Under the pieces are notes generated by a model, which made no database searches, was not told where the DNA came from, and was given only the letters and a program-made list of their open reading frames with translations. From Methylococcaceae bacterium (GTDB taxonomy: Bacteria > Pseudomonadota > Gammaproteobacteria > Methylococcales > Methylomonadaceae), in assembly GCA_005772825.1 (NCBI GenBank), contig SXIP01000023.1, forward strand, positions 1 through 32,176: a DNA stretch of 32,176 nucleotides, given 5' to 3'. Position 1 is the first letter of the stretch, and each line of letters starts with the position of its first letter. A program made the translations under genes and the position numbers. Below are positions 24,955-32,176 of the stretch, one piece after another.

Positions 24955-25509
24955 CTATAAATCGTCTAACGTATAGACCGCAAAAATACGATAAGGCCCA
25001 TGCTCAGAATTTTTAAAAAGCCCTTGTTCAATAGCATCTTTTGCCTCTTCAAAGGCGTTAAACAAACAATGCTGATTGACAGAAATTTCTGTAGCCAATG
25101 AATTACAGGAAAGTGGAGAATGCTCAGGGCTAGTGTTCGCATAAAAAGTAACGACATCAAAACCTTGCAGATATTTTTTTATCGGGACTTGAACATCAGT
25201 TTCAAACGACTCGAACTTGTCAGGTGTAAAACCAAGCCATTCGATTGTCCTATCATCGAATTCATATTCATAAACTTCGTAATAGAACAAGGTTGTTCCC
25301 GATAAATCAATTCCCTCTTTTTCGGCAAGACTTGTCATAATTTTTGGCGAGTCGAATAGCCAATACCCGTTGTGTTCCCAATATCTTATGTAATCCGCAA
25401 AATCACCTGACACGCAATTGCTCAACGAATACACATCAACAACTGCATCACTTTCAAGCCATGCGGGTTTTACTGCGACTTTTTTGAGCATGTAGCCAAC
25501 AGGAATCAT
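24955..25509 (-). CDS. Uncharacterised 184-residue protein behind bioB
   Basis: I do not recognise a family with certainty. The protein is acidic, rich in aromatic residues and without signal peptide or membrane helix (DYIRYWEHNGYWLFDSP, FYYEVYEYEFDDRTIEWLGF). It starts 10 bases after the bioB stop, so it is probably co-transcribed with bioB. Its DNA is clearly richer in A+T than bioB or bioF, suggesting acquisition. Small acidic soluble proteins of this kind include immunity proteins, but nothing here shows that. It lies between two biotin genes, and a palindromic repeat follows its stop by 20 bases. Confidence 0.65.
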   Translation of the reverse strand: MIPVGYMLKKVAVKPAWLESDAVVDVYSLSNCVSGDFADYIRYWEHNGYWLFDSPKIMTSLAEKEGIDLSGTTLFYYEVYEYEFDDRTIEWLGFTPDKFESFETDVQVPIKKYLQGFDVVTFYANTSPEHSPLSCNSLATEISVNQHCLFNAFEEAKDAIEQGLFKNSEHGPYRIFAVYTLDDL

Positions 25510-25519
25510 TACTTAATTT

Positions 25520-26530
25520 CTAAGCCTGCGCATAACTCGACCCACCCGAATACACCCCCAACCTCTCAAACAATTCCAGATCATGATTAGTCATCGGGTT
25601 ATCGGTCGTCAGCAGCTTGTCGCCATAAAAAATCGAATTGGCTCCGGCCAGGAAACACAAGGCCTGCATTTCGTCGCTCATGTCCTTGCGGCCTGCCGAC
25701 AAGCGTACGCGTGATTTGGGCATCATGATTCGGGCGACGGCGATGGTTCTGATGAAAATAATCGGGTCCAGCGGTTCGGTGCCCATTAACGGTGTGCCTT
25801 CGACCTGCACCAGCATGTTGACCGGCACGCTTTCCGGGTGTTTGGGCATATTGGCCAGTTCCATTAACAGCTTGGCGCGATCGGCGGCGCTTTCGCCCAT
25901 GCCGACAATACCGCCGCAGCAGACATTAATCCCGGCATCCCTGACCCGTGCCAGGGTATCCAGGCGATCCTGGTAAGTGCGCGTGGTGATGACTTCGGAA
26001 TAATAATCTTCCGAGGTATCCAGGTTGTGATTGTAGTAATCCAGGCCGCCTTCTTTTAAGCGGGCGGTTTGTTCATCGGTCAGCATGCCAAGCGTGACAC
26101 AGGTTTCCAGCCCTAGCGCCTTCACGCCCTGCACCATTTCAATGACCCGTTCCACATCCTTGTCTTTGGGTTTGCGCCAGGCCGCGCCCATGCAAAACCG
26201 TGATGCGCCCTGATCCTTGGCCTGTTGCGCCGCCTGTAATACCTTGTCGACCGGCATCAATGCTTCAGGCGTCAGGCCCGAATCATAACGCGCGCTTTGC
26301 GGGCAATAACCGCAATCTTCGGAACAGGAACCGGTTTTAATGCTCAACAAGCTGCTAATCTGGATCTCGTTGGGATCAAAATGCTCGCGATGCACCGATT
26401 GGGCTTTATAAATCAGGTCGTTAAAAGGCAGGGCAAAAAGCGCCTGCACTTCGTCGAGCTGCCAGTCGTGGCGAATTGACGGTAAAACGCGATGGCCAAT
26501 TGCCGGGGATATTGCTGAGCTTGCAGACAT
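25520..26530 (-). CDS. bioB: Biotin synthase (radical SAM)
   Basis: BioB inserts sulfur into dethiobiotin by radical SAM chemistry. The start is ATG 26530 because an AAAGGAG ribosome site lies 9 bases before it and the protein then begins near known BioB; the longer open frame to 26716 overlaps comF on the other strand. It has 336 residues. The radical SAM cluster cysteines C69, C73 and C76 are in [12 protein letters not shown]; later family motifs include [24 protein letters not shown] and the [16 protein letters not shown] region. It heads a minus-strand run toward bioF and is divergent from comF. Confidence 0.97.
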   Translation of the reverse strand: MSASSAISPAIGHRVLPSIRHDWQLDEVQALFALPFNDLIYKAQSVHREHFDPNEIQISSLLSIKTGSCSEDCGYCPQSARYDSGLTPEALMPVDKVLQAAQQAKDQGASRFCMGAAWRKPKDKDVERVIEMVQGVKALGLETCVTLGMLTDEQTARLKEGGLDYYNHNLDTSEDYYSEVITTRTYQDRLDTLARVRDAGINVCCGGIVGMGESAADRAKLLMELANMPKHPESVPVNMLVQVEGTPLMGTEPLDPIIFIRTIAVARIMMPKSRVRLSAGRKDMSDEMQALCFLAGANSIFYGDKLLTTDNPMTNHDLELFERLGVYSGGSSYAQA

Positions 26531-26539
26531 TCTGTTAAT

Positions 26540-26546
26540 CTCCTTT
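26540..26546 (-). promoter_or_regulatory. Ribosome site that fixes the bioB start
   Basis: AAAGGAG on the minus strand, 9 bases before ATG 26530; no comparable site precedes the upstream candidate at 26716. Confidence 0.65.
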
Positions 26547-26559
26547 GTATGAGGGCTTC

Positions 26560-26587
26560 TGAATAAGCTAATCAATAAATTGGTCAA
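26560..26587 (-). promoter_or_regulatory. Candidate sigma70-like promoter of bioB
   Basis: On the minus strand TTGACC (26582-26587) and TATTCA (26560-26565) are 16 bases apart, about 30 bases before the bioB ATG. The -35 box is only 9 bases from the divergent comF start. No clear BirA operator is visible. Confidence 0.45.
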
Positions 26588-26596
26588 CCTGTTCAA

Positions 26597-27304
26597 ATGA
26601 AATTGGTGTACAACTGGCTCAACATTATACAGGATTACCTGCTGCCGCCTACCTGCATATTGTGCGGAAACGCCGGTGTGGATTCGCTGGACATTTGTGC
26701 GCCGTGCTACCGGCATTTACCGAGGAACAATCACTGCTGTTATCAATGCGCAGGGCTACTGGAAATGCCGTCAACAATACCGGTGCTTTGCGGCCAATGC
26801 CTGAGCCGCCGACCGGCGTTTGACGAAACTTGCGCGCCCTTCATTTACCAAGGCGCCATGCAGTATTTGCTGACCGGCTTAAAATTCAGGGCCGATTACA
26901 AAAACGCCCGCTTACTCGGCCTGCTTCTGGCCGAACATCTGCAACAAACGGCAGAGAAACCGGACTGCATTCTACCAGTGCCCTTGCATAAAGCCCGCTA
27001 TCGGCAGCGCGGCTTCAACCAGGCAATTGAAATCGCCCGAACTGTTTCTAAAGAATTGCATATTCCGTTAGACCTGAATACCTGTCTTCGCCATCGCAAC
27101 ACGCCGCATCAAACCGAATTGACCGCCAAACAACGCCGCAAGAACCTGAAAAACGCCTTCTCAATCATCAAACCGATTCAGGCCCGGCATGTCGCTATTC
27201 TTGACGATGTCATGACGACCGGCACAACGGTGCATGAACTGGCTGCGGTGTTGAAAAAAGCCGGGGTCAGCCGGGTTGATGTTTGGGTGTGTGCGAGGGC
27301 TTGA
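26597..27304 (+). CDS. comF: ComF family phosphoribosyltransferase-like protein
   Basis: ComF proteins take part in DNA uptake and processing after competence-type import, probably at the cytoplasmic side; their exact chemistry is unclear. The 235-residue protein has an N-terminal zinc-finger-like part ([27 protein letters not shown]) and a C-terminal phosphoribosyltransferase-type domain with the PRPP-binding motif [13 protein letters not shown] near residue 200 and the RGFNQA motif near 140. There is no ribosome site before ATG 26597. It is divergent from bioB with 66 bases between the starts, an arrangement often seen as comF near bio genes in gammaproteobacteria. Confidence 0.92.
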   Translation: MKLVYNWLNIIQDYLLPPTCILCGNAGVDSLDICAPCYRHLPRNNHCCYQCAGLLEMPSTIPVLCGQCLSRRPAFDETCAPFIYQGAMQYLLTGLKFRADYKNARLLGLLLAEHLQQTAEKPDCILPVPLHKARYRQRGFNQAIEIARTVSKELHIPLDLNTCLRHRNTPHQTELTAKQRRKNLKNAFSIIKPIQARHVAILDDVMTTGTTVHELAAVLKKAGVSRVDVWVCARA

Positions 27305-27318
27305 TGCAAAGATTCCGT

Positions 27319-27462
27319 ATCGTTCCCACGCTCCGGCGTGGGAATGCAGTAACTGACGCTCCAGCGTCGCGAAACATAAAACGGGCTAAGTTACTGTTAT
27401 CTTATGCTACACAACGCTGGAGCGTTGACGCCTGCGTTCCCACGCCGGAGCGTGGGAACGAT
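27319..27462 (+). repeat. GTTCCCACGCTCCGG palindromic element, copy after comF
   Basis: The same 26-base arms as the 24790 copy are at 27319-27344 and 27437-27462, perfect again, with closely similar inner sequence (GACGCTCCAGCGTCGCGAAA). It lies 14 bases after the comF stop and may end that transcript. Confidence 0.9.
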
Positions 27463-27844
27463 ATGTGGGTGGTTATTTTTCACTGGTTCCAAAACTCCGC
27501 TTGGGAACGAGCTGAGCAGTTACCAGGTATTTGAGACCGCCATTACCTACCTTACAAAATCATGGGCAGGGGATAAAAAACCTGTTATAGTCCAACCCGC
27601 TGTATTGGCGATAATTAATCTGAATGGCCTAGCGCATGGGTTACAACGCACATCACATTACATTATCCGGCGTTGGCATTGTTTTCAATACATCGAATTG
27701 TAAAGTAAACGGGGAAAGCTTTCTTTGCATCGTGCCGCTGCGCACGGTCTCTATAAAGCACGGTCATTCGTCAACAGTCAAAATAGTCCGGTGCGCGACC
27801 AGCCCTATCATAAAACAATAAACGGGGTTTCAATGGAGGCTTCC
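27463..27844 (+). other. Intergenic stretch before the DUF3604 gene
   Basis: It holds a remnant of the palindromic repeat (GTTCC..ACTCCGCTTGGGAACGA, 27486-27510). Beyond that I see only AT-rich DNA. A TATAGT at 27586 looks like a -10 box but has no good -35 partner. The upstream open frame from 27725 has no ribosome site and is not counted as coding. Confidence 0.4.
27835..27839 (+). promoter_or_regulatory. Ribosome site that fixes the DUF3604 gene start
   Basis: GGAGG lies 5 bases before ATG 27845; the ATG at 27833 overlaps this site and so is less likely, as is the one at 27725. Confidence 0.55.
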
Positions 27845-29965
27845 ATGGCAATTCATTCCGATGCGCGCGTACCGCGCCGCTTCATATCCAATCCGGCCAG
27901 CATGATCATGAGCGCTACAGTGGCGGTGCTGATGCTGCACACATCACCGTCACTGGCGTTCAAACGAACCGAGGTGCGTGAACCATGCAGGAACTATAAT
28001 CCTTTACGGCAACCGTTTTTCGGCGAAACGCACTTGCACACCGGTCTGTCTTTCGACGCCGGCATCCGCTTTGTTCAGCCCAGTCCGCGCGATGCTTATA
28101 ACTTCGCCAAAGGCGGATCGGTGGTCGGCGTAGGCCCGAACGGTTTCCCTACCCGCACCTATACGCAAGATCGCCCCCTGGACTTTGCAGCGGTTACCGA
28201 CCATTCCGAACACTTCGGCGAAATGGGCGTTTGTAAAAGCGCGCATTTGCCGGGCCGCTTTTCATTCGAGTGTCAATTGCTCAATGGTTTCTGGTGGCAG
28301 CCCGGCTTGTTCCCCGGTTCGGGGCAACGTAACCTTGCCACCAGCGCATTCAATTTGCTGGCTTTACCTAATGATGGCCCCAGTACGCTTAATACCCGTT
28401 TGCCGATGTGCGTCAACGGCGAATCCGATTGTATCGCGAGCGAGCAACGCGTCTGGGACGAAATGCAGGCCGCTGCCGAAGAAGCCTATGACCGTAGCGC
28501 GGAATGCTCGTTTACCAGTTTTGTCGCTTATGAAATGACCTCGACGCCATTGGGGGAAAATTGGCATCGCAACGTCATCTTCCGTAATGATCGCGTGGTG
28601 CCGCGTCCCATCACCGCCATTGATCTTGCCCAAAAACCGAACCTGAATCCCAACACCAAACCGCCAAGACAAATCGTCGCCGGCGGACCGGACATCAAGA
28701 AACTGTGGCAGGGCCTGCGCGAGCAATGCCTTGATGCAGGCAACGGCTGCGATGTGCTAACCATTCCGCATAACTCGAATCTGGCCGGGGGCACAGGCCC
28801 GATTCCGCCGATGTTCTATGATCCACCCGATAGAGCGTTTGCACAACAACGGCAATTTTTCGAACCGCTGGTGGAAATCTACCAGGACAAGGGCAGCAGC
28901 GAATGTCGTTGGGACCCGCGCTATCAGGAAGGTGTAGAAACAACGGATGAAAACTGTAACTTCGAACTGCTCGATTCACCCAGTATCCTTGCCGCTTCCG
29001 GTGTCACGTCCAGCGGTGGCGGCGCGGGTTCGCCGCCGCCGTCTTCATTTAACGAACGCATGTATATTCGTAATGTGCTCAAGGACGGTCTGCTACTGGA
29101 AAAATCGCTCGGCGTTAATCCCTTCAAATTGGGCGTGATCGCAGCAACCGATTCGCACAACGGCAATCCCTCCTATAATGTCGAAGATACGCGCTTCGGC
29201 GGGCACTTGGGGATCGAGGATGCTATTCCGGTACGTTCCGCATCAACCATTCAAAACGGCTCCGGCGGCGTAGCGGTCGCATGGGCGGAAGAAAATTCAC
29301 GCGATGCTATCTTTGAGGCATTCAAGCGCAAGGAAACCTACGGCACCAGCGGCACCCGACCGGTCGTGCGTTTCTTCGGCGGCTGGAATTTCAAGCAAAG
29401 CGACTGCCAAACTCAATTCGCCACCAAAGGCTACAAGCAAGGCGTACCGATGGGCGGCGATTTACCGGCCCCGCCAACACCGTTGCCGGTAAACGGCCCG
29501 AGCTTCATAGCGGCGGCCTGGATGGACGACTATATCGGAACACCGTTGCAACAAATCCAGATCATCAAAGGCTGGGTCGAAAGAGGCGTGACCAAGGAAG
29601 AGGTATATACGATTTCCGGCGATCCGAACAATAACGCCGGTGTCGATAATCAATGCAATCGCATCGGCGACGGTTTCGATTCACTGTGCGCGGTTTGGCA
29701 TGACAAGAACTTCAATCCCAAACAATCGGCCTTCTACTATGTTCGTGTGCTGGAAAATCCGGTGTGTCGCTATAGTACTTTATGGTGTCAGAAGAATTAC
29801 AACCTGAATCCGTTGAATGCCAGTTGTTCGGATGATCTGGCCAAACTGCCGGCTCAAAAGCAGGCAGATGCGGCGATGTGTTGCAAGAACGAGACGAGTA
29901 CACCGATTGTACAGCCGGTCATTCAGGAGCGGGCATGGACTTCCCCCATCTGGTATACGCCATAA
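27845..29965 (+). CDS. DUF3604 exported protein (PHP-like metal-dependent hydrolase fold)
   Basis: The 706-residue protein has an N-terminal signal or anchor (SMIMSATVAVLMLHTSPSLA). Its motifs fit DUF3604: FGETHLHTGLSFDA near residue 58, AAVTDHSEHFGEMG near 115, LTIPHNSNLAGG near 305 and AATDSHNG near 433. The His/Asp pattern (HLH, DHSEH, PHN, DSHN) resembles the metal site of PHP phosphoesterases. The substrate is unknown. Paired cysteines in the C-terminal part fit a periplasmic place. Its end overlaps the PpiC-like gene by 31 bases, so the two are coupled. It is the first gene of a three-gene set. Confidence 0.85.
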   Translation: MAIHSDARVPRRFISNPASMIMSATVAVLMLHTSPSLAFKRTEVREPCRNYNPLRQPFFGETHLHTGLSFDAGIRFVQPSPRDAYNFAKGGSVVGVGPNGFPTRTYTQDRPLDFAAVTDHSEHFGEMGVCKSAHLPGRFSFECQLLNGFWWQPGLFPGSGQRNLATSAFNLLALPNDGPSTLNTRLPMCVNGESDCIASEQRVWDEMQAAAEEAYDRSAECSFTSFVAYEMTSTPLGENWHRNVIFRNDRVVPRPITAIDLAQKPNLNPNTKPPRQIVAGGPDIKKLWQGLREQCLDAGNGCDVLTIPHNSNLAGGTGPIPPMFYDPPDRAFAQQRQFFEPLVEIYQDKGSSECRWDPRYQEGVETTDENCNFELLDSPSILAASGVTSSGGGAGSPPPSSFNERMYIRNVLKDGLLLEKSLGVNPFKLGVIAATDSHNGNPSYNVEDTRFGGHLGIEDAIPVRSASTIQNGSGGVAVAWAEENSRDAIFEAFKRKETYGTSGTRPVVRFFGGWNFKQSDCQTQFATKGYKQGVPMGGDLPAPPTPLPVNGPSFIAAAWMDDYIGTPLQQIQIIKGWVERGVTKEEVYTISGDPNNNAGVDNQCNRIGDGFDSLCAVWHDKNFNPKQSAFYYVRVLENPVCRYSTLWCQKNYNLNPLNASCSDDLAKLPAQKQADAAMCCKNETSTPIVQPVIQERAWTSPIWYTP

Positions 29966-30933
29966 GCAGGCGCGTACTGCGTTCCCCGGCACTGCACTAT
30001 GCAGTGCTCGGGGCAGCGCTGTACATCGGCGTATCGTTATACGGTGCGCCGCCTCCGGTAACACCGCTGGTTATTCCCGCTACGCGCGTCGAGGCGGCGT
30101 TGGCGGAATTCGAACGCATGAGCGACCACCCGTTACTGCCTAAAGAAAAGCAGATTGTCATCGAGTCGGTCATCGATCAGGAAGTGCTTTATGCTTACGC
30201 ACTGCGTTTGGGCCTGGATAAAGAACCGGTGGTGGAGCGGCGGCTGGCGCAAATCGCCACCTTTGTCGCCGAAAATCCGCACGAAGCCAAATCCGTCAAG
30301 GAGCGCGCCGACGAGGCGGTGCTGCTCGGTCTAAGCGACGGCGATGTGGTGGTCCGCCGCATCCTGATCGACGGCGCGAAACGCCTGATTCGCGCTGCGG
30401 TGTTGCTGCGCGAACCGCCGGATTCGCTGCTTGAGGCTTATCTGCGCGATCATGTCGAAGAGTTTCGCTTACCTGAAGAGATACGCCTAAGCCATGTGCT
30501 GGTCGATGCCCATATTCACCACGACAAGATGAAGCAGGACGCAGAAACGCTGTTAACTAACTTACGCAACAATGCCGTGGCGCCGGAAACGGCAGCCAAT
30601 TATGGCGATCAGGGCTTTATTGACGCGAACCTGCCCAGTCTGTCCAAACGCGAACTGGAACGCCTGTTCGGCCACCGCTTTGTAAGCCGGTTGGCGACGC
30701 TTCGTGTCGGCGAATGGGACGGGCCGGTTGTTTCCCGTTACGGCCTGAATCTGGTCTATATTCACGAACGGATACCGGGGCGAATCCCGACCCTAGACCA
30801 GGCGCGCAAACACTTAAGCGCCAAGGTGCGCAAGAAACTGGCCGATCAATGGCTGGCAATGCGCATGGCGCAACTACGCACGGAATTCTCCATTACTGTC
30901 GGCGAATCCGGCAAGGAACAGTCCAGCTTATGA
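29935..30933 (+). CDS. PpiC/parvulin-like peptidyl-prolyl isomerase, membrane anchored
   Basis: Start ATG 29935 (MDFPHLVYAISRRVL) has an AGGAG upstream; the open frame reaches further back inside the previous gene. The 332-residue protein has one N-terminal helix (LHYAVLGAALYIGVSLYG) followed by a SurA-N/PpiC-type chaperone arrangement: helical segment to about residue 165, then a parvulin-like domain with EIRLSHVLVD, YGDQGFID and VGEWDGPVVSRYGLNLVYI. It probably folds periplasmic proteins, perhaps the DUF3604 product encoded just before. The stop overlaps the next start (ATGA). Some parvulin active-site residues may differ; I cannot check activity. Confidence 0.85.
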   Translation: MDFPHLVYAISRRVLRSPALHYAVLGAALYIGVSLYGAPPPVTPLVIPATRVEAALAEFERMSDHPLLPKEKQIVIESVIDQEVLYAYALRLGLDKEPVVERRLAQIATFVAENPHEAKSVKERADEAVLLGLSDGDVVVRRILIDGAKRLIRAAVLLREPPDSLLEAYLRDHVEEFRLPEEIRLSHVLVDAHIHHDKMKQDAETLLTNLRNNAVAPETAANYGDQGFIDANLPSLSKRELERLFGHRFVSRLATLRVGEWDGPVVSRYGLNLVYIHERIPGRIPTLDQARKHLSAKVRKKLADQWLAMRMAQLRTEFSITVGESGKEQSSL

Positions 30934-31964
30934 TGCGATGGCATTACCGCCCTGTGGCGCAGAAATTAGTTATCTTGCTATGCTTGGCCTATTGCGGGCT
31001 GATGGTATCACAACGGGTTAATGCGCATGCTTTCGCGCCGTCATTGCTGGAAGTGCGCGAAACCGAGCCCGGTCATGTGCAGGTACGCTGGAAACAACCG
31101 GCGATCAAGGTATTCGGCAGCAGCCTGTTTCCGTTGTTGCCGGAAAATTGCCATGAACGCGGTGAACGCGTCACCGGTAACGAAGGCACAGGCGTGGTTG
31201 AGACATGGGGAGTCGATTGCCCGGACGGGATAATCGGCAAAACGATCCGTATGGAAGGTATTGCCGGGAGTCAAACCAATGTGTTGCTGCGGTTGGTATT
31301 GGCCGACGGGCGCTCAATCCGTCATGTCCTGAACGGCGAACAGCCGGGTTTCGTGATACCGGCACAGGAGGGAACACTTGACGTGATGGCTGCTTATGGC
31401 CGCATCGGTATTGAACACATTTTAACCGGCTTCGACCATTTGCTGTTTGTGTTGGGACTGGTGCTGCTGGTACAAGGCGGACAACGGCTGCTGTGGACAG
31501 TCACCGCGTTTACGGTGGGTCACAGCATCACACTGGCGCTGGCGATTCTCGGCTTTGTTCATGTCCCGCAACAACCGATTGAGGCCGGCATCGCGCTGAG
31601 TATCTATGTACTTGCCGTCGAACTGGCCCCGCACAACACCCGTAAACCAACATTGATGGAACGGGCGCCGTGGTTTATCGCAGGCCTCTTCGGCCTGCTG
31701 CACGGACTGGGCTTTGCCGGTGCGCTTAGCCAGATCGGCTTGCCGGAAAACGATATTCCGTTGACGCTGTTCGCTTTTAATGTAGGGATAGAGGCCGGAC
31801 AACTGCTGTTTGTTGCCGTCGTGCTGTTAGTTTTGCTGGCCTTGCGCCACCTGCCGCTACGCTGGCCGCGCCCCGCCGCATATCTCCCGGCATACGCAAT
31901 GGGCACTTTTGCGGCGTTCTGGTTCTTTCAGCGGGTTGCGGCGACCTTTACCGGTATCGGCTAG
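30930..31964 (+). CDS. HupE/UreJ-like membrane protein
   Basis: ATG 30930 overlaps the previous stop (ATGA); 30933 is an alternative. The open frame extends back to 30714 but inside the PpiC gene. The 344-residue protein has a signal sequence (LVILLCLAYCGLMVSQ..NAHA), a periplasmic beta-rich part to about residue 145, and a membrane domain with GFDHLLFVLGLVLLV, FTVGHSITLAL, GLLHGLGFAGAL and FNVGIEAGQLLFV. The conserved histidines are like those of HupE/UreJ proteins, proposed nickel or cobalt transporters. Here no hydrogenase or urease genes occur, so the metal and role are open. It may supply metal to the DUF3604 protein. Confidence 0.85.
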   Translation: MMRWHYRPVAQKLVILLCLAYCGLMVSQRVNAHAFAPSLLEVRETEPGHVQVRWKQPAIKVFGSSLFPLLPENCHERGERVTGNEGTGVVETWGVDCPDGIIGKTIRMEGIAGSQTNVLLRLVLADGRSIRHVLNGEQPGFVIPAQEGTLDVMAAYGRIGIEHILTGFDHLLFVLGLVLLVQGGQRLLWTVTAFTVGHSITLALAILGFVHVPQQPIEAGIALSIYVLAVELAPHNTRKPTLMERAPWFIAGLFGLLHGLGFAGALSQIGLPENDIPLTLFAFNVGIEAGQLLFVAVVLLVLLALRHLPLRWPRPAAYLPAYAMGTFAAFWFFQRVAATFTGIG

Positions 31965-31972
31965 ATTCGGAA

Positions 31973-32176
31973 CTAAGCCTGCCTGCTCAAATAATCCTCA
32001 TAATTGCCGTTGAAATCGACAATTCCGTGCGGCGTCAATTCAATGATGCGGGTCGCCAGCGAAGAGACAAACTCGCGGTCATGACTGACGAAAATCAGCG
32101 TGCCGGGATAGTTTTCCAGCGCGTTATTCAGCGACTCAATCGATTCCATATCCAAATGGTTGGTCGGTTCATCCAG
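31973..32176 (-). CDS. ybiT: ABC-F ATPase, 3' part (YbiT-like)
   Basis: Only the last 67 residues lie in the window. They begin with [12 protein letters not shown], the Walker B and D-loop typical of ABC-F proteins, and continue with the H-loop [16 protein letters not shown] and the end [15 protein letters not shown], close to what I recall of E. coli YbiT. ABC-F proteins bind ribosomes and tune translation in the cytoplasm. The stop is 8 bases from the convergent HupE-like gene. EttA or Uup are less likely because of the NYEDYL ending. Confidence 0.8.
   Translation of the reverse strand: MDEPTNHLDMESIESLNNALENYPGTLIFVSHDREFVSSLATRIIELTPHGIVDFNGNYEDYLSRQA

Noticed and set aside
24775-24960. 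Small frames with VPTLRRGNAV peptide here and at 27283-27534
   Set aside because: Both come from the two copies of the GTTCCCACGCTCCGG repeat, not from genes.
26531-26716. N-terminal extension of bioB
   Set aside because: It overlaps comF and lacks a ribosome site, while ATG 26530 has a good one.
1-32176. tRNA, rRNA, integrase or transposase genes
   Set aside because: None could be recognised on either strand.

Overview
This 32 kb window looks chromosomal and comes from a Gram-negative, most likely gammaproteobacterial, genome. The placement rests on the tandem pilT/pilU pair, a BioH/BioC-type biotin pathway with comF beside bioB, a YbiT-like ABC-F protein and RTX/type I secretion architecture. 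The style of the bio genes and the many short palindromic repeats remind me of methanotrophs of the order Methylococcales, but no methane-oxidation gene is present, so that is only an impression. I see no tRNA, rRNA, CRISPR array, transposase or prophage gene.

Layout. (1) 1-1578: the 3' end of pilT and complete pilU, the type IV pilus retraction ATPases. (2) 1703-6034: purC followed with overlaps or a 2-base gap by a HAD-UbiA fusion, a small SMR/EamA-like membrane protein and a GT-C type glycosyltransferase; the last three look like a polyprenyl-phosphate-sugar synthesis, flipping and transfer cassette. (3) 6.2-17.4 kb: a segment bounded by two inverted copies of a palindromic repeat. It holds a 2014-residue DUF4347/beta-repeat/RTX exoprotein (minus strand), a small orphan gene (minus) and a 1275-residue BTAD/pseudo-cyclase/AAA/TPR regulator (plus). 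(4) 17.5-20.1 kb: a secreted two-part protein and repeat-rich intergenic DNA. (5) 20.1-26.5 kb, minus strand: the biotin genes bioB, bioF, bioH, bioC and bioD. They are interrupted by an orphan gene after bioB and by a DUF2335 gene plus a repeat-containing gene between bioF and bioH. bioC carries an in-frame insertion that resembles a dispersed repeat. (6) 26.6-27.3 kb: comF, divergent from bioB. (7) 27.8-32.0 kb: DUF3604 protein, PpiC-like isomerase and HupE/UreJ-like membrane protein, overlapping and probably one operon. (8) The 3' end of an ABC-F gene (ybiT-like) converges on it.

How the parts work together. BioC and BioH open and close pimeloyl-ACP synthesis; BioF, BioD and BioB finish biotin (BioA is not in the window). 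HAD-UbiA, SMR and GT-C proteins probably make, flip and use a lipid-linked sugar. The RTX protein is probably exported by a type I system encoded elsewhere, and the adjacent BTAD regulator may control it, though only position suggests so. The most unusual points are the repeat inserted in frame into bioC, the inverted repeats framing the exoprotein/regulator segment, a direct repeat with an 11-base period just before the regulator start, and the DUF3604-PpiC-HupE cassette. All counts and comparisons were made by eye.
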